This document shows, in pieces, positions 52,601 to 62,330 of a stretch of 64,000 nt of DNA (the first letter of the stretch is position 1; the number at the start of each line of letters is the position of its first letter). A program made the translations under genes and the position numbers. Source of the DNA: Apostichopus japonicus (taxonomy: Eukaryota > Echinodermata > Holothuroidea > Aspidochirotida > Stichopodidae). The stretch is from positions 8,123,001 to 8,187,000 of the forward strand of contig NC_092570.1 in the NCBI RefSeq assembly GCF_037975245.1, in the 5' to 3' direction. A model generated the notes under the pieces. That model was not told the DNA's origin, did not search any database, and saw only the letters and a list, made by a program, of their open reading frames with translations.

Positions 52601-55600
52601 CTCAGTTGGAAGGGGCATAGGACTTGTAATCTGCAGTCTGGTTTAAATCCAATTCTAGCAAAAAAAAACAGCCGTTTTTAGATACATATAGCGGTTTTAT
52701 GTTGTTGTTTTTTTTTGTTTTTTTTTTTTCTGGTTGTCCCTCTTGCAACCAGGCTTAATTTTTGGTTATATTCGAAAAAGGAAATTTGGTCGTCCCAAAA
52801 AGTAGCAGTAAACAATATGTACAGTACTTTATACTGTACAAGAGATGTGTAGGTTTGGTGAATAGAACACCAGCTTTGGGGGTGATATCAAGTTAACATT
52901 TTACCTTTGTGGGGGGTATTAAATTACAATGCAAATCTGAATTTGACGTAAACAACTAGTCGTTGTGCGTCTTCGGTCAACCACCCAAGCTGATTTTGGT
53001 TGTTCGAACAGAAATTTGGTCGTCTCGGACAACAGGTAAACTGTCAAAAGTTTGCACTGTGTAGTTTAGGTCAGGTGTGGGTATCAAATAAAGTGAATGG
53101 TTGTTGAATAGTTTAGTGTGAAAGGTCCAATATGGATAAATTTAATGCCTGTTGTCTGAGTGAGGATAGGTCCATTTTGCTTCCAGTGAATATGGAAAAA
53201 TTGACTGTCATATGTGTTCACCGTGATTGACAATTACCATGAACTTAAATGTTTCATGCACTTTTTTGACTAAGCATCCAAAATCTTTCTGAATAATTTT
53301 TGCAAATTTTAATCGCCTATTACATGATTCATTTTATACTTTGATGATTAAGTTGGAGCACATTTTAATGAACTCCCTGTTGAATAAATAGACTGTATTG
53401 ATTAATTGATTTTATAAATGGCTTTGCAGCTCATTTTGTAAGATTATATTGTAATTTGAGAGAAAAACTCGAACAGCCCATGACTGAATGACAACGTGCC
53501 AATATTTGCCAATGGTGGCTGCGACACGCATCGATGCATCTTTCGTGATTTCTTCTCCTCTCGACTTCAAAATGTGAATTTAATGAGTATCGTTTCAATG
53601 GTTTTTCACAGGTTTACATTTGAAATTCATGGAATAGAATCGACCAATTTACCTTACGGCAGGATTACTTTGTAAATATGAATCAACAATAAAAAAGGGA
53701 AAAGAAATGCCTCGTAATTTGCATGGTTAACAGTCAAATTATGCATGCCATGTGCATTCTGCTGTAAGGGTTGGTTGCGTGACGTAAAACTTAATTTTAC
53801 ATTACCTCTTTTCGTTTTGGCTTTTTTTTTGTATCTAGAGAAAAAGCAAAGTGTATTAGGCAATTTCCTTTTTCACCTGTTAGTTGGGTTTATACTTCAA
53901 TGGTCTCTAAAATGTCTCTTCAGTCAAAAGCAAATGTACTTCTTTCTTAACTATCACATTTAAGACCGTACAGTGTTGTAGGTACACTACTGAATGGTTG
54001 GTGAATATATAAGTTACAGTGTGCTTAAGGTACTATTAAGTGCGTTTAAGGTACTATCAAGTGATCAGAATTTTGTCAAGCTCTCAGTTTGTGACTTTTC
54101 TATTAAATAGGGTGATTCTTCACATAGCTCGGAAAACTTGCATCTCAAAGTGGAAACATATTTTCCATTGATCAGTAGATGTCCATATGGTATTCTCCTT
54201 GCCTTACTTCACAAGATGATAATATTACTGTACCACATTTAAATCAACAAAAGCCAAAAAAAAAAGGAAATTAGATGCAAAAAAGTTCAAAATTTAAAGA
54301 ACAAACTGTTTTGGCTTCACAAGATTTGAAAACATTATGAGTGGTTAACACACACGTACACGGTGCAAATCATCGCGTTGACGACAAGCTATAAGGAAAA
54401 ATAATGTCAAAAGCCTGCAATCACAGGCAGTTTTGGGGGTTTTTGGTGGTAATCCTACCAGCAGATGTGTGAGCAGCATGTTTGCTTGTAAACTTTGAAG
54501 AAAATTATTTTGGGTGTTATACTCAACATCCTACTCTCCGTTTAAATATTAAACAAATCTACAGAAAATGAACCCTTGAATATGGTACGAGGTGTCGATC
54601 GCACGATTGTGATATTTGTTTTCACCTCCATGTGCATGTAGGTGCTGAATTGTATCCCTAACAGTATTAAATTAATATATAGATAGACATTCCTCAAACA
54701 GAACTTCCGTAAGTATCGTTTCTGTTTGTATTTTCTGTAGTTGATATTTTTCACAAATAACATAAAATGATGAAAACATTACAACATCTATGGATTGGAT
54801 GTGACTTTGTCACATAGTTTGTACATTATTTTCTATCATTGGAATAGAGTGGTATGTTTTTGATGTTAAGTAAATGCATTCTACTATGTGTTTCTTAATA
54901 TGTTTATATAATTTACATTGTTACTGTGCAGAATGCTGCAAGCTCATTGGTTGATAGAAAAGTTTGAAACCTACACGTTAAAAGTGTCCAAAATAACGAG
55001 ATGAAGAAATGTATAAAAATATGTGTCTACACGCCCAGGGAACTTGTGTATTAATAGCAATTCTACCTTAAAAACTTATTTAAATTGAAAAAACAAAATT
55101 GTTTATTTGAATCCAGATTGAATTGTCAGAGAATGCAATTTTTTTCTTGTTTTTCTTAGATTATGTCGAAGATCTCTATAATATACTGATTTAAGAAAAA
55201 CGCAGGCGTTGTTGATGTTATCTTCGGAGACGCTGTCTCTTATTAACAAAAGTCCTCTAGGAGTCATTGATTTTTGCCTTCAGTTTATTGACTTTGGTGT
55301 TTGTCTTTTAAGCCTCTAATAATTACGGATCCTTGACGTATAATTGGAATATCGGGCTTCACAAATTACTCCCACGACGTAGTGTATGGTAGAGCTTCAG
55401 ATCTAGGGAAACATCGTGGCTGGCAATTTAACAGCGACTTAACGTTAAACAATGAGATGTTAAAGTTAACGGTGGTTTGCTTAAAACAAAAGGTCAGGTA
55501 TGAAAGGGTCTGTCCAGGATGTTAATTTAATCGTCAGAACAGGAGCACACTGTGGGTTGCCAGCATTATGAAGTAAAGTTAGAAATGTATTTATAATCTT

Positions 55601-56373
55601 GAGATGCTTTTAAAGCAACCATTTGTTTGGTCTGCAAAATAAATCCCTTGAATTTTTACCTAGATATATTAACCTGTCATATAGTATTAAAAAAGGTTGC
55701 AAATGCTGAAAGCCACAGCCCTAAAATTTGTCACCTAATGGATATTCTGATCTGCAGTTAATTCAAAATTTTGTTTCAATCTTAGTTCAACATTCAATGT
55801 ATCACTCAGCTTCGTTTTCATGTTAGCTTAAACAGCAGATTGATACAAAACAAAACTTTTCCAATTCAAATCTCTCACCTCAGATGGCATTGTTAACTCC
55901 ATTCTTCAATGTTGCAGCTGTGATTATTGATATTTATTTCGCTCCTCGCTTACCTGTCTCCTCACAACCTTAGCAACTTGTTCTACCGTGCCTATTAAGT
56001 CCTGGTAAAATACTAACACTGCCCTCTATGACCGGACCCCCTCGGTCACTGCCCTTCCTTCTCATTCTACCATTAAAAATGTCATCACACGGATTTCTTG
56101 GATTTCGTCTTGGTTATATTTGAGATATATCGAAGATTTCCTAACAACAACCTCTCCTCAAGAATTTATTTTCTTTTTGTTTTCTCTTTATTTACTTCGC
56201 TCCTTGCTCACCCGTCTCTCTTCTCTTTTTCAGTGGGCAGTGACAGCCCCCTCTTCCAGTGTCAGTTTGGTCTTCGTCTAAATGTAACAGTGAAAGCAAA
56301 CAGATGCAACCCTCCTGATAAACCGGACACACCCTGCTATGATCACGGCACTTGTCTGTCTTCGATAACAGAG
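31538..56373 (+). CDS. DNER-like EGF receptor or secreted protein, 5' five exons (3' end outside the window)
   Basis: Joined coding sequence 31538-31642, 36513-36611, 39457-39557, 51234-51412, 56234-56373: 624 nt, 208 codons, all introns GT-AG and phase-matched. It starts with a signal peptide (MEGLFECVSILSIASFILGA, likely cut after AKA). A ~165-residue Cys-poor domain follows, with N-glycosylation sites NLT, NST and NVT. An EGF repeat then begins (CNPPDKPDTPCYDHGTC). The order GVKLRF...VSQLGFESC...LSQGQNLFI...FGLRLNVTVKANRC...C..HGTC resembles vertebrate DNER (SVKIR...VTATGFQQC...LGNNHFIG...ALRLTLVVKVSTC). DNER is a neuronal, EGF-repeat transmembrane Notch ligand. The match is from memory of the family. 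Another EGF-repeat receptor sharing this domain is possible, so I give no symbol. Confidence 0.72.
31643..36512 (+). other. DNER-like intron 1
   Basis: 4.9-kb intron. It holds the possible minus-strand exon at 33346-33572 and is rich in ACTGTA/TACAGT words (for example 32172-32190, 34010-34075, 34665-34680, 36080-36150). A short stretch at 35888-35939 looks exon-like but does not fit the phase. Confidence 0.55.
33346..33572 (-). CDS. possible terminal exon of an unrecognised minus-strand gene
   Basis: Read on the minus strand, an acceptor-like gatacag is followed by 74 codons and TAA (33348-33346): IWYPRECSHYIKLSGAVITL, then RNRFQNTRNLLEADTRLKHQ and ending FIMDKYSIYLQDQEK. Composition and charge pattern look like a real soluble, partly helical protein, unlike the Ile/Phe/Ser-rich chance frames nearby. 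An in-frame TAG lies three codons before the acceptor, so if coding it must be spliced or be a broken copy. I do not recognise the family and saw no partner exon. Confidence 0.35.
36513..36611 (+). CDS. DNER-like exon 2
   Basis: 33 codons, phase 0 to 0: TPATCEIEIGLSDVAWQQNL, then TGLVEDVVWGYEK. It has one Cys and the glycosylation site NLT. Acceptor ttacgctttag, donor aag|gtaatg. Confidence 0.8.
36612..39456 (+). other. DNER-like intron 2
   Basis: 2.8-kb AT-rich intron with a G-rich patch at 37150-37180. No exon is needed by phase and none was recognised. Confidence 0.55.
39457..39557 (+). CDS. DNER-like exon 3
   Basis: Encodes TNCHDQESCFGLNSTETQPV, then QLKPVQIQEGVKLR. Two Cys in NCHDQESC and a glycosylation site NST. 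Acceptor ttcctcag; donor ttaag|gtaagc, phase 2 out. Confidence 0.8.
39835..40078 (+). mobile_element. tRNA-derived SINE, full-length copy
   Basis: The head GGAGTGTTAGCTCAGTGGTT... and ...AATCACTCC close like a tRNA acceptor stem. It holds the Pol III A box tagctcagtgg (39842-39852) and B box ggttcaaatc (39885-39894). A family-specific body follows (tatgtcgtccagttacagag, actgacttcggtca), then a palindrome cctgcttgcagg and an ATAC-rich tail. About 244 bp; shared with 43643-43895 and, truncated, 14860-15056. Confidence 0.92.
39842..39894 (+). promoter_or_regulatory. internal Pol III promoter (A and B boxes) of the SINE
   Basis: A box tagctcagtgg matches the tRNA consensus TRGCnnAGYGG exactly. 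The B box ggttcaaatc differs from GGTTCGAnTCC by the CpG position and the last base. The spacing is tRNA-like. Confidence 0.75.
40079..43600 (+). other. DNER-like intron 3, first part
   Basis: No coding signal recognised. Open frames of 69-94 codons on the minus strand (41890-42530) look like chance frames. From 43085 to 43190 there is a GC-richer, partly palindromic stretch (gtcgtgcaggatctcggtag, then cccggtatcccg) that could be an old hAT end or a MITE. Confidence 0.45.
43643..43895 (+). mobile_element. tRNA-derived SINE, second full-length copy with duplicated head
   Basis: Same family as 39835-40078: head ggagtgttagctcagtggtt, palindromic cctgcttgcagg and an ATAC/CA tail. Just before it, 43622-43642 (ggagttttagctcagtgtta) is a second copy of the first ~21 bases, so the A-box segment is tandemly repeated. 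Confidence 0.92.
43916..46560 (+). pseudogene. decayed ZBED-like hAT transposase
   Basis: Order of parts: BED zinc finger (VTCKVCKVQYGAKGG, then HLESCHPKEFEKV in another frame after a G run), the SVEKRGFKEMIRAFEPRY region, the RNase H-like core (EPYMSLTAHYIDSNWKLQSR, then LVAITTDNAGNIV), TRWGSRYEMVKRLL and a C-terminal hAT dimerisation block (SSERLFSTAG). The frame changes near 44085, 44290, 44490, 44880, 45916, 46270 and 46475, and a stop TAG interrupts the BED finger (44096-44098). A GT-AG intron fits 44924-45680 (LKLQSLKT|ESVTRWGS). It cannot encode an intact transposase. I found no matching terminal repeats or target duplication, so the element borders are open. The full SINE just upstream may have landed in its 5' end. 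Confidence 0.88.
44924..45680 (+). other. probable spliceosomal intron in the hAT pseudogene
   Basis: Coding-like sequence stops at acg|gtatgt and resumes after atcttcacag with ESVTRWGSRY, where the family reads continuously. The sequence between is AT-rich with no hAT similarity. A later insertion is the alternative. Confidence 0.6.
46561..49340 (+). other. DNER-like intron 3, middle part
   Basis: AT-rich. A short run of aacac/gtaaca words lies at 47975-48050. A 107-codon minus-strand frame (49050-48727) contains an acceptor-like ctcctcctacag but no known motif. No confident gene. Confidence 0.5.
48368..48471. repeat. polypyrimidine tract (CCTTCC/CTCTCC)
   Basis: About 100 bases almost wholly C and T, broken by a few A and two G. 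Mirror-like pyrimidine tracts of this size can adopt triplex DNA. It is far from the next exon (51234), so it is not a normal acceptor tract. Confidence 0.75.
49350..49545 (+). repeat. dispersed repeat B, copy 1
   Basis: The phrases acttcgctcctcgcccacct, gtctcctcacaaccttagca, ctaccgtgcctataaagtcc, ggtcactgccctttccttct and ggatttcgtct also occur in the same order at 55930-56112. No terminal repeats were seen. Its class is unknown. Confidence 0.85.
49772..49880. repeat. 18-bp tandem repeat with AGGTCA
   Basis: Unit aggtcacctgatcgagtc, about three near-perfect copies plus two diverged ones upstream (gatggagtaaggtcatgt, gatcaagttaggtcacct). The minus strand reads as a repeated SGDLTR peptide, a by-product of the period. 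Confidence 0.88.
50510..51008. repeat. ~118-134-bp tandem repeat, four copies
   Basis: The phrases tacttttgtgtaat, gagcagaactcattgacatg and gatgcctcattaa recur with starts near 50535, 50669, 50787 and 50912. Copies differ by several percent and by small indels. A run of C (51012-51025) follows. Confidence 0.88.
51234..51412 (+). CDS. DNER-like exon 4
   Basis: Encodes HLADMGIQLPLEMQPFKVSQ, then LGFESCQTTYGSPIVSSPTG and LSQGQNLFI. This is the part that most resembles DNER (GFxxC and GNNHFI landmarks). Acceptor tccttgcag; phase 2 in, phase 1 out (att g|gtaag). Confidence 0.83.
51413..55929 (+). other. DNER-like intron 4
   Basis: 4.8-kb AT-rich intron. Two phrases near 52775 and 53010 share gaaatttggtcgtc. 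A hairpin ctggttg...caaccag lies at 52729-52752. Stretches 53480-53770 (including an octamer-like taatttgcat) and 55180-55470 look less repetitive and have more CpG than their surroundings. No exon was recognised. Confidence 0.5.
55930..56112 (+). repeat. dispersed repeat B, copy 2
   Basis: Follows copy 1 (49350-49545) from tttatttcgctcctcgctta to ggatttcgtcttgg with a few per cent differences and small indels. A short third fragment, acttcgctccttgctcaccc, lies at 56187-56206 next to exon 5. Confidence 0.85.
56234..56373 (+). CDS. DNER-like exon 5: start of the EGF region
   Basis: Encodes VGSDSPLFQCQFGLRLNVTV, then KANRCNPPDKPDTPCYDHGT and CLSSITE. The spacing RC-x10-C-x4-GTC opens an EGF repeat whose other cysteines must lie in the next exon. 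Acceptor ctctttttcag; donor gag|gtaagt, phase 0. Confidence 0.85.
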
Positions 56374-59030
56374 GTAAGTCATGATGGGGCGTAAATCATA
56401 AACCTGTGGGTTGGGGGAGAGGGTTCAGGATAGGCTATGTACATCCTCAATGACAGGTGTACATCTCAGGGCGTGAACCATCCATAAATTGTGAGAAGGA
56501 AATATGAAGGAATGTGGGGGTTTGGGGGAACGTGTGGGGTCCATAAGATAAATCATGCACCACAGTTGTACCCTATGCATGACCTCAATAACAGAGGTGA
56601 TTCATAGGGCTTGGATGGTCCGTTAATCATAACAAGGGGGAGGGAGGGAGGGAGGGATGTACACCCATCATTCCATGTGCTCCATAAACAGTGAAAACGA
56701 TACGGCTGGATTGTTCATGAAATCGTTATCAGGGTGCGGTTTAATCTCCGTGACTAAACCAGGCATACGTTCATGCAATCAATATACAGTCGATTTGATC
56801 TCCGTGTTAATATTAAAGAAGACTTTGTATGTCGCTAAAAATACAGCTCTTTACACTCGGTGCACGATTCGGTAAGAAACTCTCGACTCTTTTGACATAT
56901 CGTCTTATCGCCATGGAGATAGTAAAGGAATCGGTTGCGCTATCATGTCAGTTCTACATTCATGAGAGAGAGAGACAGAGAGAGAGAGTGAAGAGGAGTG
57001 TTTATAATCATTGAAAGGTGTAGCTCCAGATAATTTACAATTAAACTGAAAACAACTGGACTGGATCTGAAGTACCTGAAACCGGTAGCTTTCCCTCTTA
57101 TTGTGACATCTCTGAGGGTTTCTACTCTTATATAAGACAAGACCCTCCTCAGGGGAAGGGGGTGATTTGGTACTGTAGAATTTTTGAATGGTATCTATTG
57201 AAATGGTCCTCGTACAGCCACGATGTACTTAAAGGATCCTTCTAAAATATCGCCCTCGGAGACAGAGCTGTTAATGATGCAAACTGTGCAGATTTCATCA
57301 AGTGTCACAAAGGTTTGACAACGATGAGGGCGCACGGTGACGGGCGATGCAGGCCGGTGACTACGGAGATGATGATACCCTGTTTTTGGAGCATTAAACG
57401 GCAATTCCGACGGCAATTCAGTGAACCTCTGCCATTACCATCAAATTAGCCCGAGTTTGAATTATGTATAAGTGTGGAGAATGGGCTTGCGTACCAGATC
57501 AGACACGCACATGCATATATATGGGTCAAGAGCTCTACGCCTAAGGGACCTAGTGATTGAACTGTTTACCTTCGGAGAAACTGCTGTATACATACAATGG
57601 CTTTTAAAACTGAAGGCTAGAGTATCTTGAAAATGAGTGGATAAATCAGGGGGAGGGGGGGGGGGGGAAAGGGATAGATGTTTGTATAGCAGCTGCCTCT
57701 GTATCCATTGACACAATTTCCAATATATTATCCACGAAAACAAAACATATATGGTTAGTTTGTTGCTGTAACTATCACAAAGAGACAGTTGAATTCCTTG
57801 AGGGGGAAACAACCCCATTACACACATGAGTTATAATCACAAACTTATAGTTAGTGTACGTATTGATTGTGGTTTCACTTCTGCTTTTGACTTGAAGCAA
57901 TGTGTTTGAGGTTAAAAAATAATCAAACAGAAAAATGTTCTCCTTTTTATCAGGAGAACCACATTGGGACTGAAATTATGTACTACATACCAATATTAGC
58001 TGTTATCAAATAAACTCTTCCTAGGAATATTTTGTCAGTGCTCACATTTTATATCTCCCGATTCATCAATTTTGCCCATCATACAGTAAGACAATCAATA
58101 TATGAAGATCCTGTGTAAACATATCTACTATATAAATATATATCTTTGTATTTGTGTACAAATTTGTCCATTTTCACAAAGCATAATTTGCTACTGTACA
58201 TATTACCTGGATAAATTATTCCCTACTTTACCCCCCTTTTAAGGAATGAAGACTTGTGCAAAGAATTACCTCTGAGGGACTTCATCATCCGTAGAATGTT
58301 CCCCCCCCCCCACCACCCCTTTTTTTCTGCAGGATAAACAGAGCATGCCTTTAATGTACCTTGTAACATTGAGATTTAATCACACACACACACAAATGTT
58401 ATGTTTCCTCATCATTGGGTTCAGTCTTGAAACTAGCCCCTGGTTTGGGGGTCCCTTGCTTTACTTGGTACTCATGCAGAACTGATTAGTTTTCTGTAGA
58501 GCTATCGGTACTTCAAGATGTCAGGTTTGATGGAGTGACCACATTAATCATGCTGTGGCTGCTGCTGACTAGGTGTTTGGATTTACTGATCCTGAGATCT
58601 CATCTAGCCCCTGTTGTCTGTGAAGTGAAGCTTATCAATGCCATTAAACAGATGTTTGTTTCTGGTAATGTTGTAATGGATCAAAAGCCTAGCTCCTGTG
58701 TAGAATATTAGCCTATGATAGTTAGACATGACAGACAGATAGCAAGATAGACTTGTAAAATAGGCTTCATTTCCAATCCAATTCCAAGCCAGTATTCATT
58801 TAGTCAGACTCATTTTGAAGAATATTTTTGAATGCTCTCCCTACGTGATGATAAAATCCCCATTAAGAACCTTTATGACAGAAAGGAAAGTGATAAAATT
58901 ATGCCAAAACTATTATTAAAAAGAGACCTATTAGTGAGCATAATACTGCTACAGCTGTGTAGTTCAAGCCGATCTCTTTACACTTTTCAAAATCTCACAG
59001 CTTGAAGAAAACAAATGTCCTGTATTTAAT
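56374..59030 (+). other. DNER-like intron 5, first part
   Basis: Intron running past the window. It holds a GA-rich run at 56963-56989, a G run at 57650-57668 and a C run at 58300-58312. The stretch 56830-57430 has more CpG and few repeats. A 121-codon minus-strand frame (57827-57462) looks like chance. No EGF exon was seen. Confidence 0.5.
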
Positions 59031-59560
59031 TTGATATAGCAGAAGCATTTAACTTGATAGAACAGAAGCATTTAACTTTACAAAGCAGAATGATTTAACT
59101 TTATATAGCAGAAGCATTTAACTTATATGGCAAAAGCATTTAACTTTATATAACAAAAACATTTAACTTTATATAGCAGAAGCATTTAACCTGATATAAC
59201 AGAAGCATTTAACTTTACAAAGCAGAATCATTTAACTTTATATAGCAGAAGCATTTAACCTGATATAGCAGAAGCATTTAAATTTATATAGCAGAAGCAT
59301 GTAACTTAATATAGCAGAAGCATTTAACCTGATATAGCAGAAGCATTTAAATTTATATAACAGAAGCATTTAACTTTATATAGCAGAAGCAATTAACCTG
59401 ATATAGCAGAAGCATTTAAATTTATATAGCAGAAGCATGTAACTTAATATAGCAGAAGCATTTAACCTTATATATAGCAGAAGCATTTAACTTTATATAT
59501 AGCTGAAGCATTTAACTTTATATTACAGAAGCATTTAACTATATATATGCAGAAGCCTGA
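59030..59560. repeat. GCATTTAACTTTATATAGCAGAA minisatellite
   Basis: Unit agcagaagcatttaacttta plus tat, with a period of about 22-25 bp, repeated roughly 22 times. Variants include cctgata, aatttata and ttacaaagcagaatc. Larger blocks of two or three variants also repeat, which suggests slippage plus unequal exchange. Confidence 0.93.
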
Positions 59561-60019
59561 AAAGGTGTAAAAATACTGTCAACGAAGAAAGCTTCTTAAT
59601 ATGATGCTGAATGTACTGTAGAACTGAAATGGCAAGGGTGGGGGGACAGGGGGGTTAGGGAATACAGCAGGGAGTGAAGGAATGCATGTACAATAGATAT
59701 GATTGTAGGCGGCATACTGTAGCTCACTAGCATTCATTAAGTTTAATACACTTTAGATTAATGTAATTCTTTTTCGGAAACAAAAAAGTATTAAGGTGGG
59801 ATAACAGAGGGAAACTCAGTTTAAAAATTTATCGTCACTTACTTTTCTTTCGTGTGTGTTAGTTTGTATTAAAATTGTTTAGCTTTATTTAACTGTAGTT
59901 ATATGTGGCATAAAGAATACCTTTGGACCTGTTACCCTGGTCAGCATTTACCACCACGTTAAAACACTAGTGATCTAAATACGATTAATACATAGTACAT
60001 CAACCTTGTTTTGGCTCTA

Positions 60020-60900
60020 ACAGATCATACGGTAGGGTTCTCGAAACACGTCACAATCACGTTGGATTTAGTATATTGTGATCACTGCCGAGGATGATTC
60101 TCCCCTCATCGGTCAGTATTCTGCACGTTTTACCTCCCAGCTAACGTCATTTGAGATCCTGTTGTCAACGTGTCGTCCCTAAACCCCTCGGGGTAATCAC
60201 TGATTGGTTACGGAGATGAGAACGGAAACTCGACGGCTGTAAAACGCAACGTTTAGTTCCGTTCCACCATCGTGGTTAAGTAGCTCCGGTTTGACGATCT
60301 GCGGAGAAAAATACGTCTCGGTTAAGTCTCGCTCCTTGCGCCCCGGAGAAATTAATGCCACTACGGTGGTCGTAAAACATTCCGGTAACGTATTTAGAAA
60401 TGTAAATTAGAAAGAATCGATGAACTTGAACAGGAAATCAAGCCTGGAAAAGCGTTAGCGTGCAGTATTACAAAGTCTATACCTCGTAGTGTCGATCAGC
60501 TTTATTGCACGCTGATGTGAAGTGTTACATCGGTGTATTCTTGGGTAAAAGGTCTGATTATAAAAAAGAGTATCAAATGTCACATCGCATACATCCAGTG
60601 TGATTAAAATATAGCTGGTCACAGGACAGAATCACCTCTCTCGGCCTATTAGTATGTGCGCGACTTTTGCGCCAGTGTGCTTTGTCGTCACCAGGGTACA
60701 CAACTTCCAATTATATTTCCATTTGGAATGCCTCTTTGCAATTCAGATTATGTAGTTATCATTTCATACCTACTGTAACACATTTATTGTCGCTAGGGAG
60801 GGAACTTTGGATTCCTGCGCAATTTTCCGAATCATGAATCCAGAGAAAGCTCGTAGAAAGGGATGACGCAGATGCATGTGGATGAATCTCACTTGAATGT
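60020..60900. promoter_or_regulatory. CpG-dense, non-repetitive block in an intron (possible enhancer)
   Basis: I count more than thirty CpG between 60020 and 60540 in a window that is otherwise CpG-poor. The sequence is complex and not repeated elsewhere here, and no open frame explains it. A regulatory element or alternative promoter protected from CpG loss is an inference. No factor site is claimed. Confidence 0.3.
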
Positions 60901-61299
60901 TTCCAATTTTTTTTTTCTTCTCAGCCTATGATTTAGTTCCTCTCTCGTTTTCCCGCAAATGTTCCGCCCGTTTTGTCCCAAGCCTCGCATTAGTTTTTAA
61001 ATTGAATTAGCTTGTTGCACATGAGTACTTTATTTTAATGGAAGATGTATTTTCATTATGCTGAAAGGAACCTTGGAAGGCTGCATTCGTATCTAAAATA
61101 ATGAATAACTATACATAACAATCTGTGCAGGTTGCCATCTACCTAAGTCAACAATTTTATATTATGTGTTTCCCAATATTTTTTAGTACTTTGCCTTCAG
61201 GGTAGGGTGATGTATTAGCTTCCAAGTTCTGTATTGAAAGTACCTTCTTGAGTCGTCATAACGATAGAACATGCGGTCAATACGGTTGTTTATTTGGAT

Positions 61300-62330
61300 G
61301 ATACTGTTGATTTGGTTAATGCTGCGGTTGACACTTTTGCATCAATAGTATCGATTTGGGTTAAAACTGTTGTTGATTTCAAGAAATAATTTGTTGAGAA
61401 GGACTTTAATCGACTGTTGATTTGGTTTAACAGTGATATTGATTCAGTAAATATTGTTGTTGATTTTGGTTTAACAGTGATATTGACTCTGTTAATATTG
61501 TAGTTGATTTGGTTCCACAGTGATGTTGATTCGGTTAATATTGTTGTTGATTTGGTTTAACAGTGATGTTGATTCGGTCAAAATTGTTGTTGATTTGGTT
61601 TAACAGTGATGTTGATTCGGTTAATATTGTTGTTGATTTGGTTTAACAGTGATGTTGATTCGGTCAAAATTGTTGTTGATTTGATTTGTTGTTGATTTGG
61701 TTTAACAGTGATGTTGATTGAGTTAATATTGTTGTTGATTTGGTCACAGTGATGTTGATTCGGTTAATATTGTAGTTGATTTGGTTCCACAGTGATGTTG
61801 ATTCGGTTGATATTGTTGTTAATTTGGTTTAACAGTGATGTTGATTCGGTTAATATTGTAGTTGATTTGGTTTAACAGTGATGTTGATTGAGTTAATATT
61901 GTTGTTGATTTGGTTTAACAGTGATGTTGATTCGGTCAAAATTGTTGTTGATTTGGTTAACAGTGATGTTGATTGAGTTAATATTGTTGTTGATTTGGTT
62001 TAACAGTGATGTTGATTCGGTTAACATTGTTGTTGATTTGGTTTAACAGTGATGTTGATTTGGTCACAGTTATGTTGATTCGGTTAATATTGTTGTTGAT
62101 TTGGTTTAACAGTGATGTTGGTTCGGTTAATGTTGTTGTTGATTTGGTTTAACAGTGATGTTGATTCGGTTAACATCGTTGTTGATTTGGTTTAAACAGT
62201 GATGTTGATTCGGTTAAAATTGTTGTTGATTTGGTTAACAGTGATGTTGATTCGGTTAATATTGTTTATATATTATTTGGTTTAACAGTGATGTTGATTT
62301 GGTTAACATTGTTGTTGATTTGGTTAACAA
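61300..62330. repeat. 43-bp minisatellite GTTGATTTGGTTTAACAGTG
   Basis: The unit gttgatttggtttaacagtg plus atgttgattcggttaatattgtt (43 bp) repeats about twenty times. It has internal half-unit likeness (gttgattcggtt against gttgatttggtt) and shortened units near 61690, 61740 and 62060. It lies in the intron after exon 5. Confidence 0.93.

Noticed and set aside
57462-57827. 121-codon minus-strand open frame
   Set aside because: No motif. The proline run comes from a G-run on the plus strand and the composition is irregular, with no splice or start context to support it.
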